Assembly (NCBI GenBank): GCA_018831195.1
Contig: JAHJDP010000084.1
Span: 94,364 to 158,363 of the forward strand
Origin: Candidatus Eisenbacteria bacterium
Lineage (GTDB): Bacteria > Eisenbacteria > RBG-16-71-46 > CAIMUX01 > JAHJDP01
Direction: 5' to 3'
Length of the DNA stretch: 64,000 bases
This document shows positions 16,535 through 24,998 of this stretch, piece after piece (the first letter of the stretch is position 1; every line of letters starts with the position of its first letter). The notes under the pieces are model-generated. The model was given only the letters and a program-made list of their open reading frames with translations. It was not told the origin of the DNA and made no database searches. Both the position numbers and the translations under genes were made by a program.

Positions 16535-16573
16535 ACAAAAAAAGCGGCGGGGAGGATTTTCATCCTCCCCGCT
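16535..16573 (-). terminator. Terminator of gdhA
   Basis: A perfect 11-bp stem, GCGGGGAGGAT at 16547-16557 and its complement at 16562-16572, closes a TTTC loop. On the minus strand it is followed by a T-rich run (plus-strand AAACAAAAAAA at 16533-16543). It lies about 80 bp after the gdhA stop codon. Confidence 0.85.
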
Positions 16574-16651
16574 TGCTACTTCTTCGCCTCGGCATCACTC
16601 CGGCCGGGATTCCATTCATCTGAACAGAAATCGTTCAGTGACGCAGCTCTC

Positions 16652-18013
16652 TTACACAACACCCTGATCCAGCATCGTGTCGGCGACCTTGAGGAAGCCG
16701 GCGATGTTGGCGCCGTTCACGTAGTTGCCGGGAGTTCCGAATTCAGCGGAGGCGGCGACGCACGCGGCGTGGATGTTCTTCATGATGCCTTGGAGGCGCT
16801 TGTCGACTTCCTCGCGCGTCCAGCTCAACCGCAGGCTGTTCTGGCTCATCTCGAGCCCGGATACCGCGACGCCACCCGCGTTGGCGGCTTTGCCGGGACC
16901 GTAGAGGATCTTGGCTTCGATGAAGTGCTCGACCCCACCAGGAACTGTCGGCATATTCGCACCCTCGGAGACAACGTAGACGCCGTTCTTGAGCAGGTTC
17001 GCGGCATCCTTTTCGTTAATCTCGTTCTGGGTCGCGCTGGGGAATGCGCAATCAGCCTTGTGGTTCCAAAGCGGATCGCAATCCCGATTGGGATCGGTCG
17101 GGGTGTAGACGACATTGGGAAACTTATCGGCGTACTCTTTGATCCGGCCACGCCGGTTGTTCTTGAGATCCATGGCAAAGGCGAGTTTCTCGCGAGTGAA
17201 ACCGGCTTCGTCATAAATGCAGCCGCTGGAGTCGGACATGGTGACGACCTTGGCGCCCATATCCAGGAGTTTCTGTATTGTATACTGGGAAACATTTCCG
17301 CTGCCGGAGACGAGGCAGGTCTTGCCTTCGAGTGTCTGGCCGCGCGTGCTGAGCATCTCAGCGGCGAAATAGACCGAGCCATAACCGGTGGCTTCCGGAC
17401 GAATGAGGCTGCCGCCCCAGTTGAGGCCCTTGCCGGTCAAAACGCCCACAAACTCGTTCCGGAGCCTTTTGTACTGACCGAAGAGGAAACCGATTTCACG
17501 GCCGCCGACGCCGATGTCGCCCGCGGGAACATCCGTGTTGGCTCCGATGTGCCGGAACAATTCCGACATGAAGCTCTGGGTGAATCTCATAACCTCGAGA
17601 TCAGATTTGCCCTTGGGATCAAAATCGGAGCCGCCCTTACCGCCGCCCATGGGTAGCGTTGTGAGGCTGTTCTTGAGGACCTGCTCGAAGGCCAAGAACT
17701 TAAGGATTCCAAGATTGACGCTGGGGTGGAAGCGGAGGCCGCCCTTATAGGGGCCGATCGCGCTGTTCATCTCAATGCGGAATCCGCGATTGACCTGAAC
17801 CTCACCTTTATCATCAACCCAGGGTACCCGGAACAGAATTACCCGCTCAGGCTCGCAGATCCGCTCAAAAATCTTCGCCTTGCGGTATTCGGGCCGTTTC
17901 TCGAGGACGGGCCACACCGACTCCGTGACCTCTTCAACAGCCTGGTGGAATTCCGGCTCCGCCGGGTTCTTTGCTTTGATTGCCGCCATGAAGTCAGCGA
18001 TTGATTTCGACAT
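16652..18013 (-). CDS. gdhA: NADP-specific glutamate dehydrogenase
   Basis: 453 residues, the normal length of hexameric NADP-GDH (E. coli GdhA type). Substrate-binding Lys90 in MNSAIGPYKGGLRFHP, catalytic Lys126 in PMGGGKGGSDFDP and Asp166 in DVPAGDIGVGGREIG are all present. The Rossmann motif SGSGNVSQ near 235-242 binds the cofactor. It converts 2-oxoglutarate and ammonia to glutamate. RBS GGAGGAAAACC precedes the ATG. It is a single-gene transcript with its own terminator. Its leader contains three palindromes (18031-18070), which may be an operator. A long open frame on the opposite strand is a shadow of this gene. Confidence 0.97.
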   Translation of the reverse strand: MSKSIADFMAAIKAKNPAEPEFHQAVEEVTESVWPVLEKRPEYRKAKIFERICEPERVILFRVPWVDDKGEVQVNRGFRIEMNSAIGPYKGGLRFHPSVNLGILKFLAFEQVLKNSLTTLPMGGGKGGSDFDPKGKSDLEVMRFTQSFMSELFRHIGANTDVPAGDIGVGGREIGFLFGQYKRLRNEFVGVLTGKGLNWGGSLIRPEATGYGSVYFAAEMLSTRGQTLEGKTCLVSGSGNVSQYTIQKLLDMGAKVVTMSDSSGCIYDEAGFTREKLAFAMDLKNNRRGRIKEYADKFPNVVYTPTDPNRDCDPLWNHKADCAFPSATQNEINEKDAANLLKNGVYVVSEGANMPTVPGGVEHFIEAKILYGPGKAANAGGVAVSGLEMSQNSLRLSWTREEVDKRLQGIMKNIHAACVAASAEFGTPGNYVNGANIAGFLKVADTMLDQGVV

Positions 18014-18030
18014 GTTGGTTTTCCTCCTGC

Positions 18031-18070
18031 CTAGCTAGGTTACTTCGCGAAGAGACACAATCCGGATTGT
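18031..18070 (-). promoter_or_regulatory. Cluster of three palindromes in the gdhA leader
   Basis: CTAGCTAG (18031-18038), CTTCGCGAAG (18043-18052) and ACAATCCGGATTGT (18057-18070) are each perfect palindromes within 40 bp just upstream of the gdhA RBS. They could be regulator sites for nitrogen control. On the minus strand TATACAAT at 18066-18073 could act as a -10 element. Confidence 0.4.
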
Positions 18071-18178
18071 ATACACAGTGGACCTCCATCGCCAAGATGC
18101 ATTTTATTAGATCTTTGAACTTATATCTTCGCTGGGGATCGGGAAAGGCAGAGGGCAGAATGAAGAAGACGGACAATG

Positions 18179-18207
18179 TAACTCTTTGTAATTGTTAGAG
18201 TTATAAT
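18179..18207 (+). promoter_or_regulatory. Candidate promoter/operator upstream of the short ORF at 18247
   Basis: Perfect 7-bp inverted arms TAACTCT and AGAGTTA are 11 bp apart; the second overlaps a consensus TATAAT. No good -35 element is present, so an activator might be needed. The following AGAAGGAGG and ATG 18247 suggest real transcription to the right. Confidence 0.35.
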
Positions 18208-18246
18208 CGTCGAATCGATAAGATGCAGTAGAGAAGGAGGCATTTT

Positions 18247-18324
18247 ATGCGCAAGCCCGGCCCACCGCCCGATGGGAAGAATCCATTGGACCCCTCTGTT
18301 GCCCGGTCAGGGCATCCACGCTAG
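18247..18324 (+). CDS. Possible 25-residue peptide, unknown
   Basis: ATG 18247 follows AGAAGGAGGC, one of the best RBSs in the window, and a TATAAT box 40 bp upstream. The predicted peptide starts MRKPGPPPDGKNPLDP and ends in SGHPR, Pro- and Gly-rich and not hydrophobic. It could be a leader peptide for the cysteine desulfurase gene 170 bp downstream, or a leftover start of a lost gene. No family is recognised. Confidence 0.3.
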   Translation: MRKPGPPPDGKNPLDPSVARSGHPR

Positions 18325-18494
18325 AATCAGATCCAGATTTGAAAATCCCGGCAGTCTCCCGGATTTTATCAGAAGCGAACCGGATGGTCCCCGCCGCGCA
18401 GAGAGAAAATGAGCGTATCTTATCTTATGGTCTTCTGTCTGCTTTTGGATTTCACTCCTCGAGAATGCTCGGAAAAAGAAAAATGGAGCGCGGA

Positions 18495-19640
18495 ATGAGT
18501 CTCTATTTGGATAATGCGGCGACATCCTGGCCGAAACCCCCCGGGGTCATTCAGGCCATGGTGCGGTTTATGGAGGATATCGGCGCCAACCCAGGCCGAG
18601 CAGGGCACCGCCGGGCCATTGAGGCGGGACGCATCGTCAATGCGGCCAGAGAGGTGCTGGCTGAATTCTTTGGCGCCAAGGATCCACTGCGTGTCGTCTT
18701 CGGTTCCAACGGAACGGAAGCCCTGAATCTGGCCATCTGCGGATTGTTAAACCCGGGTGACCATGTCATCACCAGTTCCGTGGAGCACAACTCGGTCATG
18801 CGGCCTCTCCGGGCGCTGGGCGGCGTCACAGTCGATGTCGTTCAATGCGCGCCCGACGGCACATTGGATCCGCAGGATGTTGAAAGAGCCATCCGTCCTG
18901 AAACGCGATTAATTATTCTAAATCACGCCTCAAATGTCATGGGAACGGTTCTTCCTGTCGCAGAGGTCGGTGGGATCGCCCGGCGGCATGATCTCCTCTT
19001 TCTTCTCGATTCCGCCGCGGGCGCGGGAACCCTGCCGATCAATATGGAAACCGACGCCATTGATCTTCTGGCCTTCACCGGACACAAATCGCTTCTCGGC
19101 CCGATGGGAACCGGAGGATTGGTGTTGGGTGACCGGGTGGATGTCAGGCGCATGCAACCGATTAAAAGGGGCGGAACCGGCAGCCTATCGGAAAAGGAGA
19201 TCCAGCCGGAATTCGTCCCGGATATTTTCGAAAGCGGAACGTTGAATGTCGGGGGCCTGGCCGGTCTCGAGGCGGGTGTTCGCTGGATCATGGAGCGGGG
19301 CCTTTCTTCACTGCGGGAAGGCACGCGATCGATTGTGCAGAAATTCATCGACGGGCTCTGCTCGATACCCGCTGTGACGGTCTACGGGACACGCGACGCC
19401 GCCCGGCAATCATCCGCCATATCCTTTAACATTTTAGGCAAGCCCTGTTCAGAGGTGGGACTGCGCCTTGATGAGGAATTTGGGATCTGTTGCCGCGTGG
19501 GGCTGCATTGCTCCCCTGCGGCGCACCGGACAATCGGCACCTTTCCAGAGGGTGCCGTGCGTTTTGCGCCCAGCCACTTTACGACCGAAGAAGAAGTGGG
19601 CGCCGCATTGAAGGCTGTCGAGCGATTGGCGCAGGAATGA
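18495..19640 (+). CDS. Cysteine desulfurase family protein (TIGR01977-like)
   Basis: 381 residues from ATG 18495 (MSLYLDNAATSWPKPP); ATG 18483 is an alternative start. The N-terminal DNAATSWPKPP, GSNGTEALNLAI and SVEHNSVMRPL are typical of the class V subgroup often found beside selenium genes. PLP would bind Lys198 in FTGHKSLLG, and the active Cys339 is in RVGLHCSP. It removes sulfur or selenium from cysteine or selenocysteine. It is 50 bp upstream of the DUF3343 gene, a known pairing, and both fit the selenoprotein at 34442. It is not a typical SufS or IscS by context, since no suf or isc genes are near. Confidence 0.85.
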   Translation: MSLYLDNAATSWPKPPGVIQAMVRFMEDIGANPGRAGHRRAIEAGRIVNAAREVLAEFFGAKDPLRVVFGSNGTEALNLAICGLLNPGDHVITSSVEHNSVMRPLRALGGVTVDVVQCAPDGTLDPQDVERAIRPETRLIILNHASNVMGTVLPVAEVGGIARRHDLLFLLDSAAGAGTLPINMETDAIDLLAFTGHKSLLGPMGTGGLVLGDRVDVRRMQPIKRGGTGSLSEKEIQPEFVPDIFESGTLNVGGLAGLEAGVRWIMERGLSSLREGTRSIVQKFIDGLCSIPAVTVYGTRDAARQSSAISFNILGKPCSEVGLRLDEEFGICCRVGLHCSPAAHRTIGTFPEGAVRFAPSHFTTEEEVGAALKAVERLAQE

Positions 19641-19691
19641 CATTGAACGGTTGCGGTGTCGGAAGGATTAGAGGAAGAGAGCGCGGAACTC

Positions 19692-19925
19692 ATGACGGAT
19701 GCTGATTATGCGGTCGTTCTTTTTCACTCCAGCAGCCATGCGCTGCGAGCCGAAAAATTCCTTGTAGAAGCTGGATTTATCTGCAAATTGATTCCCGTGC
19801 CGCGCCAGCTCAGTTCCGACTGCGGTGTTTGTCTCAGAATACCCGGGCGAGAGAGTGAATCGGTTCGTGAGACACTCGAAAAATTAAATGTTGAATATGC
19901 GGACCTCTGCGCTATCGAATCTTAA
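19692..19925 (+). CDS. DUF3343 putative Se/S carrier-like protein
   Basis: 77 residues from ATG 19692; a GTG at 19656 would add 12 residues without an RBS. AVVLFHSSSHALRAEKFL at the N-terminus and IPVPRQLSSDCGVCLRIP in the middle match DUF3343. The CGVC cysteines are the conserved pair thought to carry sulfur or selenium. The gene follows the cysteine desulfurase gene on the same strand, a combination tied to selenophosphate and selenoprotein production in other genomes. It ends 14 bp inside the convergent nuclease-family gene. Confidence 0.8.
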   Translation: MTDADYAVVLFHSSSHALRAEKFLVEAGFICKLIPVPRQLSSDCGVCLRIPGRESESVRETLEKLNVEYADLCAIES

Positions 19926-21207
19926 TCCACAGTTTTGATGTGTGCCTGGAGCCTTGCTGGAGATCAATGAAGTAGGCGCCTGATGGGAGGTTTCCGCCGG
20001 AATGATCGGTTCCATCCCAGCCCACCGAATAGTGACCGGGTCTTTGGAATTCATCAACGAGTGTTTTAAGGCAACGGCCGGATGGCGCGATGATGCGCAG
20101 CTTAATCCTTGATAAACTCGTCAAATTGTATTCAACGGTGGCCTTCTCCCCGCGCATCGGATTGGGACGCATTTGAAGTGTGTTGGAGGAAATGACCGGC
20201 GGGTCCGGGGGTTCGATACCGGAAGTTGTCCGGGAAAAATCGATTGATAGGGCATAATGATCCGAAGCGATATGGCCCAGGCTGTCATTCACCGTTTCAG
20301 CCGCTTCCAGATTCCACATTCCGCCCGGTGATTTGAGGATGAAATCGACCCTCTGCACGGGCCATAACCCGTAGAACCCCTCCGTGCCCTGGGTGTACCC
20401 CAATTCCAGCGGATGCAATGTGCGGAAGGCGTCTTCGTAGCCCAAGTTTAACAACGCTTCCATCGGCTCCCAGCCCTTGATTTCCGGCGGCTGGGCGCCC
20501 CAATCATACCAGGGCGGCGTCGGGCTCCCGGGTTCGGTATCGACCGGGGAATAGCTGTTAAAATCTCCGCCGATCCAAATCGTTTCGCCGGCGGGGATTG
20601 ATTCAAGGATGGAAACAAGGGCCCGGCTTTCCGTCTCGCGATCCAGCCGGTTATCGCCGGGTTTAAAATGGACGCCGATCAGGTGAACTGTCTCATTATA
20701 TATTTCAATAGTGGCATGGATAAAGACATGGTAGATGGGGATGACTTCCTCTCCCGTATCGACCACGTTATAGAATTCGAAATCGTTGATCGGAAACCGG
20801 CTTAGAACGGCGACATGGAATCCCGATCCGGCGGTTCCGATCCGTCCTTCATAAGGAAGCTGATCTGGAAACGCCGTGTTGAGTGAATCAACAACGGCGG
20901 CGAGGACGCCGTCCTCCTGCTCCGTCCAGCCGACGGCTTCTTCAATCAGCAGGATGTCGGGGTTGCGGCTCTTGATGACTCCCAGCCACTCATAATTCCG
21001 GCCTTCAACAGGATCGTGATCAAAGCCGCCCCAATAAATGTTATAGGTCATAAGCCTGAAGGAATGGATTGTTGCGGATGAAGGGATGGAGAGAGCCATA
21101 AGAACGAATGCAAGCAGCAAGATCATGTAAAAGGATGGAATGCCGGAGAACCCGGCCGTGTTGCGGGTCGGCGGTGGAAGCGAATGTGGTTTTTTAAACA
21201 ATGTCAT
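19912..21207 (-). CDS. Secreted endonuclease/exonuclease/phosphatase-family protein with FlgD-like C-terminal domain
   Basis: 431 residues. An N-terminal signal/anchor segment lies at residues 28-45. The EEP fold is shown by LMTYNIYWGG, a central GGDFNSYSPVD and the terminal HIASDHYALSIDF, giving the metal and catalytic Asp/His residues. It likely cleaves phosphodiester bonds outside the cell (DNase, sphingomyelinase or similar). Residues ~345-431 are a FlgD-like Ig domain (RPNPMRGEKATVEYNL...GRCLKTLVDEF...SGAYFIDL) ending in KLWIKIR, probably a sorting or attachment tail. It starts 9 bp after the upstream gene's stop, so it is co-transcribed with it. Confidence 0.75.
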   Translation of the reverse strand: MTLFKKPHSLPPPTRNTAGFSGIPSFYMILLLAFVLMALSIPSSATIHSFRLMTYNIYWGGFDHDPVEGRNYEWLGVIKSRNPDILLIEEAVGWTEQEDGVLAAVVDSLNTAFPDQLPYEGRIGTAGSGFHVAVLSRFPINDFEFYNVVDTGEEVIPIYHVFIHATIEIYNETVHLIGVHFKPGDNRLDRETESRALVSILESIPAGETIWIGGDFNSYSPVDTEPGSPTPPWYDWGAQPPEIKGWEPMEALLNLGYEDAFRTLHPLELGYTQGTEGFYGLWPVQRVDFILKSPGGMWNLEAAETVNDSLGHIASDHYALSIDFSRTTSGIEPPDPPVISSNTLQMRPNPMRGEKATVEYNLTSLSRIKLRIIAPSGRCLKTLVDEFQRPGHYSVGWDGTDHSGGNLPSGAYFIDLQQGSRHTSKLWIKIR

Positions 21208-21216
21208 AAATAATTA

Positions 21217-23481
21217 TCAACGCAGGATGAGCACCGGGGCGACCGTTTGCTTACCCGTTACATCATCCATAGAGGACAAGACGCGGATCCAATAGTGGCC
21301 GCTGGGTACAAGGCGCCCTGCTTCATCGCGCCCATCCCAGATGAACAAGTTGGTGCCAGTTCTATGGATGGACGATCCGGAGGCTCCTTGATTGTGATTC
21401 GTGGCGATCCGGCGTCCCAGGACGTTGACGACTTCAATGCGCGTTGGTTCGGCATTTGGAGGAAGCAGGCGGAACCAGACTTGATCATTGGCGGGATTCG
21501 GCCATACTTTCAAATGTGTTCGAACAGGTAATTCGATCGCATCGTCATCGGTCTCATCATCCACTTCAGCGGGTGTAGCTATCATGATAATCTTCACTGT
21601 ATCCTGAATGGAATAGGTCTGGTTATTACCGCGGTCGATGGCGACGACACGAACCCAGAGAGGGTATCCCGGCATCGAGTTGATTCTGATCTCTTGTTCC
21701 GTCTCCATTGTCGGAAGCATGGGAAAGGCTTTCTCAAAAAGGCTGTCCGAAGCGACTTCGACACGATAGGTGATCTGGTCAAAGGGTTCGAAATCGGTAC
21801 TCTCTTCCCATTTGAAGAGTTGGGGGTAATTTGTCCAAAGGGTGTCTCCCTCGACCGGCTTTAATAGATTGAAGGGCTCCGAAGGGATAACAAAAGGCTC
21901 CCGATAGTACTCACGGCCAAGCTCCAGCTGTTGCAAAACGTGAAATCGATCGGAGGGGTTCGCCCAATTGTCCCGAGTGTCCACAAATGTTTCAATATCG
22001 TTGATCCAATCGAGGAAATGGGCGGCACTTTCACGGCTGCGCACAGGTATTGTATCCAATTCCACATAGACCGCTCCCGTGTGCGCGAAAAGATTGGGTG
22101 CCGCCGCATGCCGCAGAGAGGTCACGCCATCGACGCGCAGGGCGAGCCATGAGCTTTCCTGAAGCGGAATTTGAACTGTCGTGTCGACGATTGTTTCCCC
22201 GAAGTGCGTCTCAACCGGGATCTCGACTTCTATGTCGCCGTTTCGAATGATACGAACGAATTGGATCGGCAGGATTGATTCGACCCGCAGGCTGACATCG
22301 ACCAGTGTGTCGGGATGGCAGAGTTTCAGCTCACCGCCGGAACCCACGCCGTTGACAGAGAATTCGGGGATGAGGGGGTAGTTGGTGACAAAGGATCTTC
22401 CCTGTTTCAGCGCGCTGACCCATTTCGACGGATCGTGATCTTCCGGGGGAACCTCCCTGACATAAACCTTGTAACCGCCGATCGGGTAACTCCAGTACAT
22501 ATTCGTGACGCCATCCGTTCCGGCGGAGGGCGGTACCTTCAAGCCGCAGTTCAGAAGATGATACCAATCATCAAGGTAAACGAAGGGATCATTGGAATAG
22601 GCGGCGATATCCAAATGGTCGAGATGTCCCAATGCGGCCATGACCGGAAGCTCGCGTCCCAGGCCATTTGTCGGCCACCCGCCGGTATCATCGAAGAAAC
22701 CCGAGCCGTTGTGGGGATGAAGAAGACCCATCGATTCGTCCCACTGAGGATCCCATTGCTCATGGATATCTTCCAAGGTTGGAAAAGCCGGTTCGGGCAG
22801 CCAGCAACAGGAGACGCCAAAGATCTCCTTGAGACCCAGTAACGCCACATGGCCCAAGGCATTGTTTCTGTACTCGACGGTAAAATAAATTGAAGCTTCG
22901 GGGGTGCTGACCGCGTGTTCTGTTCCGGTGAACTGGTATTCCTGATCAAGACACCATGTTTGCTGTAGATCTTCGCAGTGGGCGATGAAGTGCAATTCCT
23001 CGGGAGAGACGTCATAATCAAGTGGAGGATGCTTGACATGGGTTTGTATATCGCCCGAGAACCATCCCTGGCTGCGCATATCGAAGATCTTTTCTAATGA
23101 TATGACAAAGCTGGTATCAGATTGTACATTCGGCACGATCTGCATCGGCCGCCACTCGAATCCACGTCCGACGACGATGTTGGTGGGGCCTTTGGGGACA
23201 AAGATTTCGAATGTTCCCTCTGTGTAAAAGTAGCCGCCCAGGGGGCCGTGAGCCATCAGTGTTGAATCAAAGACGCCTGGAAAGGCGTGGTTATGAGAAT
23301 CAAGAACATGAACCCTCGCAGGGATTAATTCTCGGTTGGCGTCTTGAACCTGAACATAGACATAAACGGAATCGGCGGCATAAAGGATGGATGGCGGGAG
23401 AAGTGTCAGACATATTCCCAGCCACAAACAAAAGAATGAAAATCGAGCAATCAGGTGCTTATCCAAAATGTCATACCTCAT
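21217..23481 (-). CDS. Secreted CehA/McbA-like metallohydrolase with FlgD-like C-terminal domain
   Basis: 754 residues. The signal peptide is at about residues 10-35. After an N-terminal beta domain, QGWFSGDIQTHVKH resembles the metal-binding GDxHxH start of CehA/McbA (PHP-type) hydrolases, and VPPSAGTDGVTNMYWSYP matches the later conserved Gly-Thr-Asp block. HFIAHCEDL and GLLHPHNGSG supply further His. The C-terminus (PNPANDQVWFRL...VLGRRIATN...SGHYWIRVL) is a FlgD-like Ig domain ending in APVLILR. The substrate is not known. It starts an operon with the EEP gene, driven by the promoter at 23566-23594. Confidence 0.65.
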   Translation of the reverse strand: MRYDILDKHLIARFSFFCLWLGICLTLLPPSILYAADSVYVYVQVQDANRELIPARVHVLDSHNHAFPGVFDSTLMAHGPLGGYFYTEGTFEIFVPKGPTNIVVGRGFEWRPMQIVPNVQSDTSFVISLEKIFDMRSQGWFSGDIQTHVKHPPLDYDVSPEELHFIAHCEDLQQTWCLDQEYQFTGTEHAVSTPEASIYFTVEYRNNALGHVALLGLKEIFGVSCCWLPEPAFPTLEDIHEQWDPQWDESMGLLHPHNGSGFFDDTGGWPTNGLGRELPVMAALGHLDHLDIAAYSNDPFVYLDDWYHLLNCGLKVPPSAGTDGVTNMYWSYPIGGYKVYVREVPPEDHDPSKWVSALKQGRSFVTNYPLIPEFSVNGVGSGGELKLCHPDTLVDVSLRVESILPIQFVRIIRNGDIEVEIPVETHFGETIVDTTVQIPLQESSWLALRVDGVTSLRHAAAPNLFAHTGAVYVELDTIPVRSRESAAHFLDWINDIETFVDTRDNWANPSDRFHVLQQLELGREYYREPFVIPSEPFNLLKPVEGDTLWTNYPQLFKWEESTDFEPFDQITYRVEVASDSLFEKAFPMLPTMETEQEIRINSMPGYPLWVRVVAIDRGNNQTYSIQDTVKIIMIATPAEVDDETDDDAIELPVRTHLKVWPNPANDQVWFRLLPPNAEPTRIEVVNVLGRRIATNHNQGASGSSIHRTGTNLFIWDGRDEAGRLVPSGHYWIRVLSSMDDVTGKQTVAPVLILR

Positions 23482-23565
23482 TCTCGCGGCCCGATGTCAT
23501 ACCCCAGTTGCCATTCTATTCGCAGGAAATGTCGGTTGGCGCATACAGATCGCACACAGAAGATT

Positions 23566-23594
23566 AGTATACACTAAAATAGTAGCTTAGTCAA
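23566..23594 (-). promoter_or_regulatory. Sigma-70 promoter of the metallohydrolase/EEP operon
   Basis: On the minus strand TTGACT (23594-23589), a 17-bp spacer and TATACT (23571-23566) give a near-consensus promoter. The start point would be near 23559, leaving about 78 nt before ATG 23481. Confidence 0.7.
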
Positions 23595-23642
23595 ATAGAG
23601 CGAACGGTTTACGGGTCAGCTGATGGGGCGGGGGTGGGGCTT

Positions 23643-24977
23643 TCAACCCAGGGATGGATCCTCTTTTATCACACAGACTTCCCGTCCGGCGCGGTGAAGC
23701 TTCGAAGCGGCCCATGCTGCCTTTCTTCCGGTTAGAGCGACCGGTCCCTCATCGGGGGGCGGGGTTTTCCCGGCATGAACCGGGGTATAATCTGATGGAC
23801 TGGCCCCAAGAACCGGAATCATGGGGCATCCGGGTTCCCAATCGTTGATATCGATGAACTTCCAGGAAGTCAGTACCGAATGAATCAGATCGGGGGGGAG
23901 GGCCCCATGAGCATTGTTCAACTCCCACCGGCGGGCCGCAACCGCCACAGGGCCATCCGACAGGTCGCAGACCTCCTTCGCGCGGGCCGAGAGGTTGTGG
24001 GTCCCCACGAGCCGGGATCTATTGATAATTTCAATCTTTGAAAAACCGGAAAGGGGGCGGAGGATTGTTGTTGTACAATGACAGTCGATCGCGGCGAGGT
24101 GGGCTATCGTCTGGCTTGAGACCTGTCCCACCGATTCTCCCGTCACGAGAACGAGGTGCCCAAACGACTTTAACACCAGTTCGGCGACAGCGACCATAAA
24201 CTGCTTCAAAACAACCTGCCGCAGGCTCGAATCGACATACTTGAGCAGGGCTTCCTTGACCGGCTGGAAATCGATCCTGTGATAAAAGGACTGGTTTCCG
24301 TGTCCCCAGCGTTTGACCAACTCATAGGTCACGGCGGTGGCGTGCTCGCTTTGAGCGCAATCGAGGGAGAAGTGGAGAAAATCCATCGGTACACCGCGGC
24401 GCATGATCATCCAGGCGGCGACCGCTGAATCGAATCCGCCGGAAATCAGGGTCAAGGCGCGGCCTTGCACACCGAGGGGCAATCCGTCCGGGCCCTCCAG
24501 CGTTTCTTCCACCAGGGATGTTTGATCTCCCTGCACATAGACTTGCACCGTCACCTGCGGATGGATCAGATCGACGCCGGCGGCATACGGAAAAAGATGG
24601 GATCCAATAAGACGCTCAGCATCAAGGGATGTCCATGCGTGCCCTCCCCGTCGACGAACGCGGACGGCGAAGGTTTTGCCCACGACACGGTCGCGGGACG
24701 CCTCTGCGACGGCTACAGACATCTCCTCAAGAGGGGCGTTACTGACAGGGCGGATTTTCTCAACGCGTTGAACCCCAAAGGTTTCGGATGCAATAAGCGC
24801 CGCCTGATCCAGATCCTCGCCCCTGATGACGATCCGGTTCCAGGTTCTGCTCAATTGGGCGCCCGGAGCCTCCTCACACAACCGCGATTTGAGATTTTCC
24901 GCCAAGATCCGGATGAATCGGTGCCGTGTTCGGGGGGATTTAATATGAATCTCAGAGGACAGTGTCAGAAGAATCAT
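23643..24977 (-). CDS. thiI: tRNA 4-thiouridine/thiazole sulfurtransferase ThiI with degenerate rhodanese tail
   Basis: 444 residues. An N-terminal ferredoxin-like/THUMP region leads to the PP-loop SGGFDSAVA (SGGFDSPVA in most homologues), then FLHFSLDCAQSEHATA and VTGESVGQVSSQT as in ThiI. The family adenylates U8 of tRNA and moves sulfur to it. The conserved Cys in AKEVCDLSDG corresponds to the active cysteine of the PP-loop domain. The last ~90 residues look like a shrunken rhodanese (VALTGRKAAWAASKLHRAGREV) that lacks the catalytic Cys of E. coli ThiI, so sulfur transfer must use another Cys or partner. It follows DUF456 by 21 bp. Confidence 0.88.
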   Translation of the reverse strand: MILLTLSSEIHIKSPRTRHRFIRILAENLKSRLCEEAPGAQLSRTWNRIVIRGEDLDQAALIASETFGVQRVEKIRPVSNAPLEEMSVAVAEASRDRVVGKTFAVRVRRRGGHAWTSLDAERLIGSHLFPYAAGVDLIHPQVTVQVYVQGDQTSLVEETLEGPDGLPLGVQGRALTLISGGFDSAVAAWMIMRRGVPMDFLHFSLDCAQSEHATAVTYELVKRWGHGNQSFYHRIDFQPVKEALLKYVDSSLRQVVLKQFMVAVAELVLKSFGHLVLVTGESVGQVSSQTIAHLAAIDCHCTTTILRPLSGFSKIEIINRSRLVGTHNLSARAKEVCDLSDGPVAVAARRWELNNAHGALPPDLIHSVLTSWKFIDINDWEPGCPMIPVLGASPSDYTPVHAGKTPPPDEGPVALTGRKAAWAASKLHRAGREVCVIKEDPSLG

Positions 24978-24998
24978 CGGTGCCGCGCCTCTCCCTGC

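Larger units (their letters stand above)
18071..18494. other. Intergenic stretch between gdhA and the cysteine desulfurase gene
   Basis: This 420-bp stretch holds an inverted repeat TAACTCT-N11-AGAGTTA (18179-18203), a TATAAT box at 18202-18207 and a short frame with a strong RBS at 18247. I saw no RNA gene here. Confidence 0.5.

Noticed and set aside
16769..17656. Long open frame opposite gdhA
   Set aside because: It is an antisense shadow of a well-conserved glutamate dehydrogenase; such frames are often mis-annotated as enzymes.
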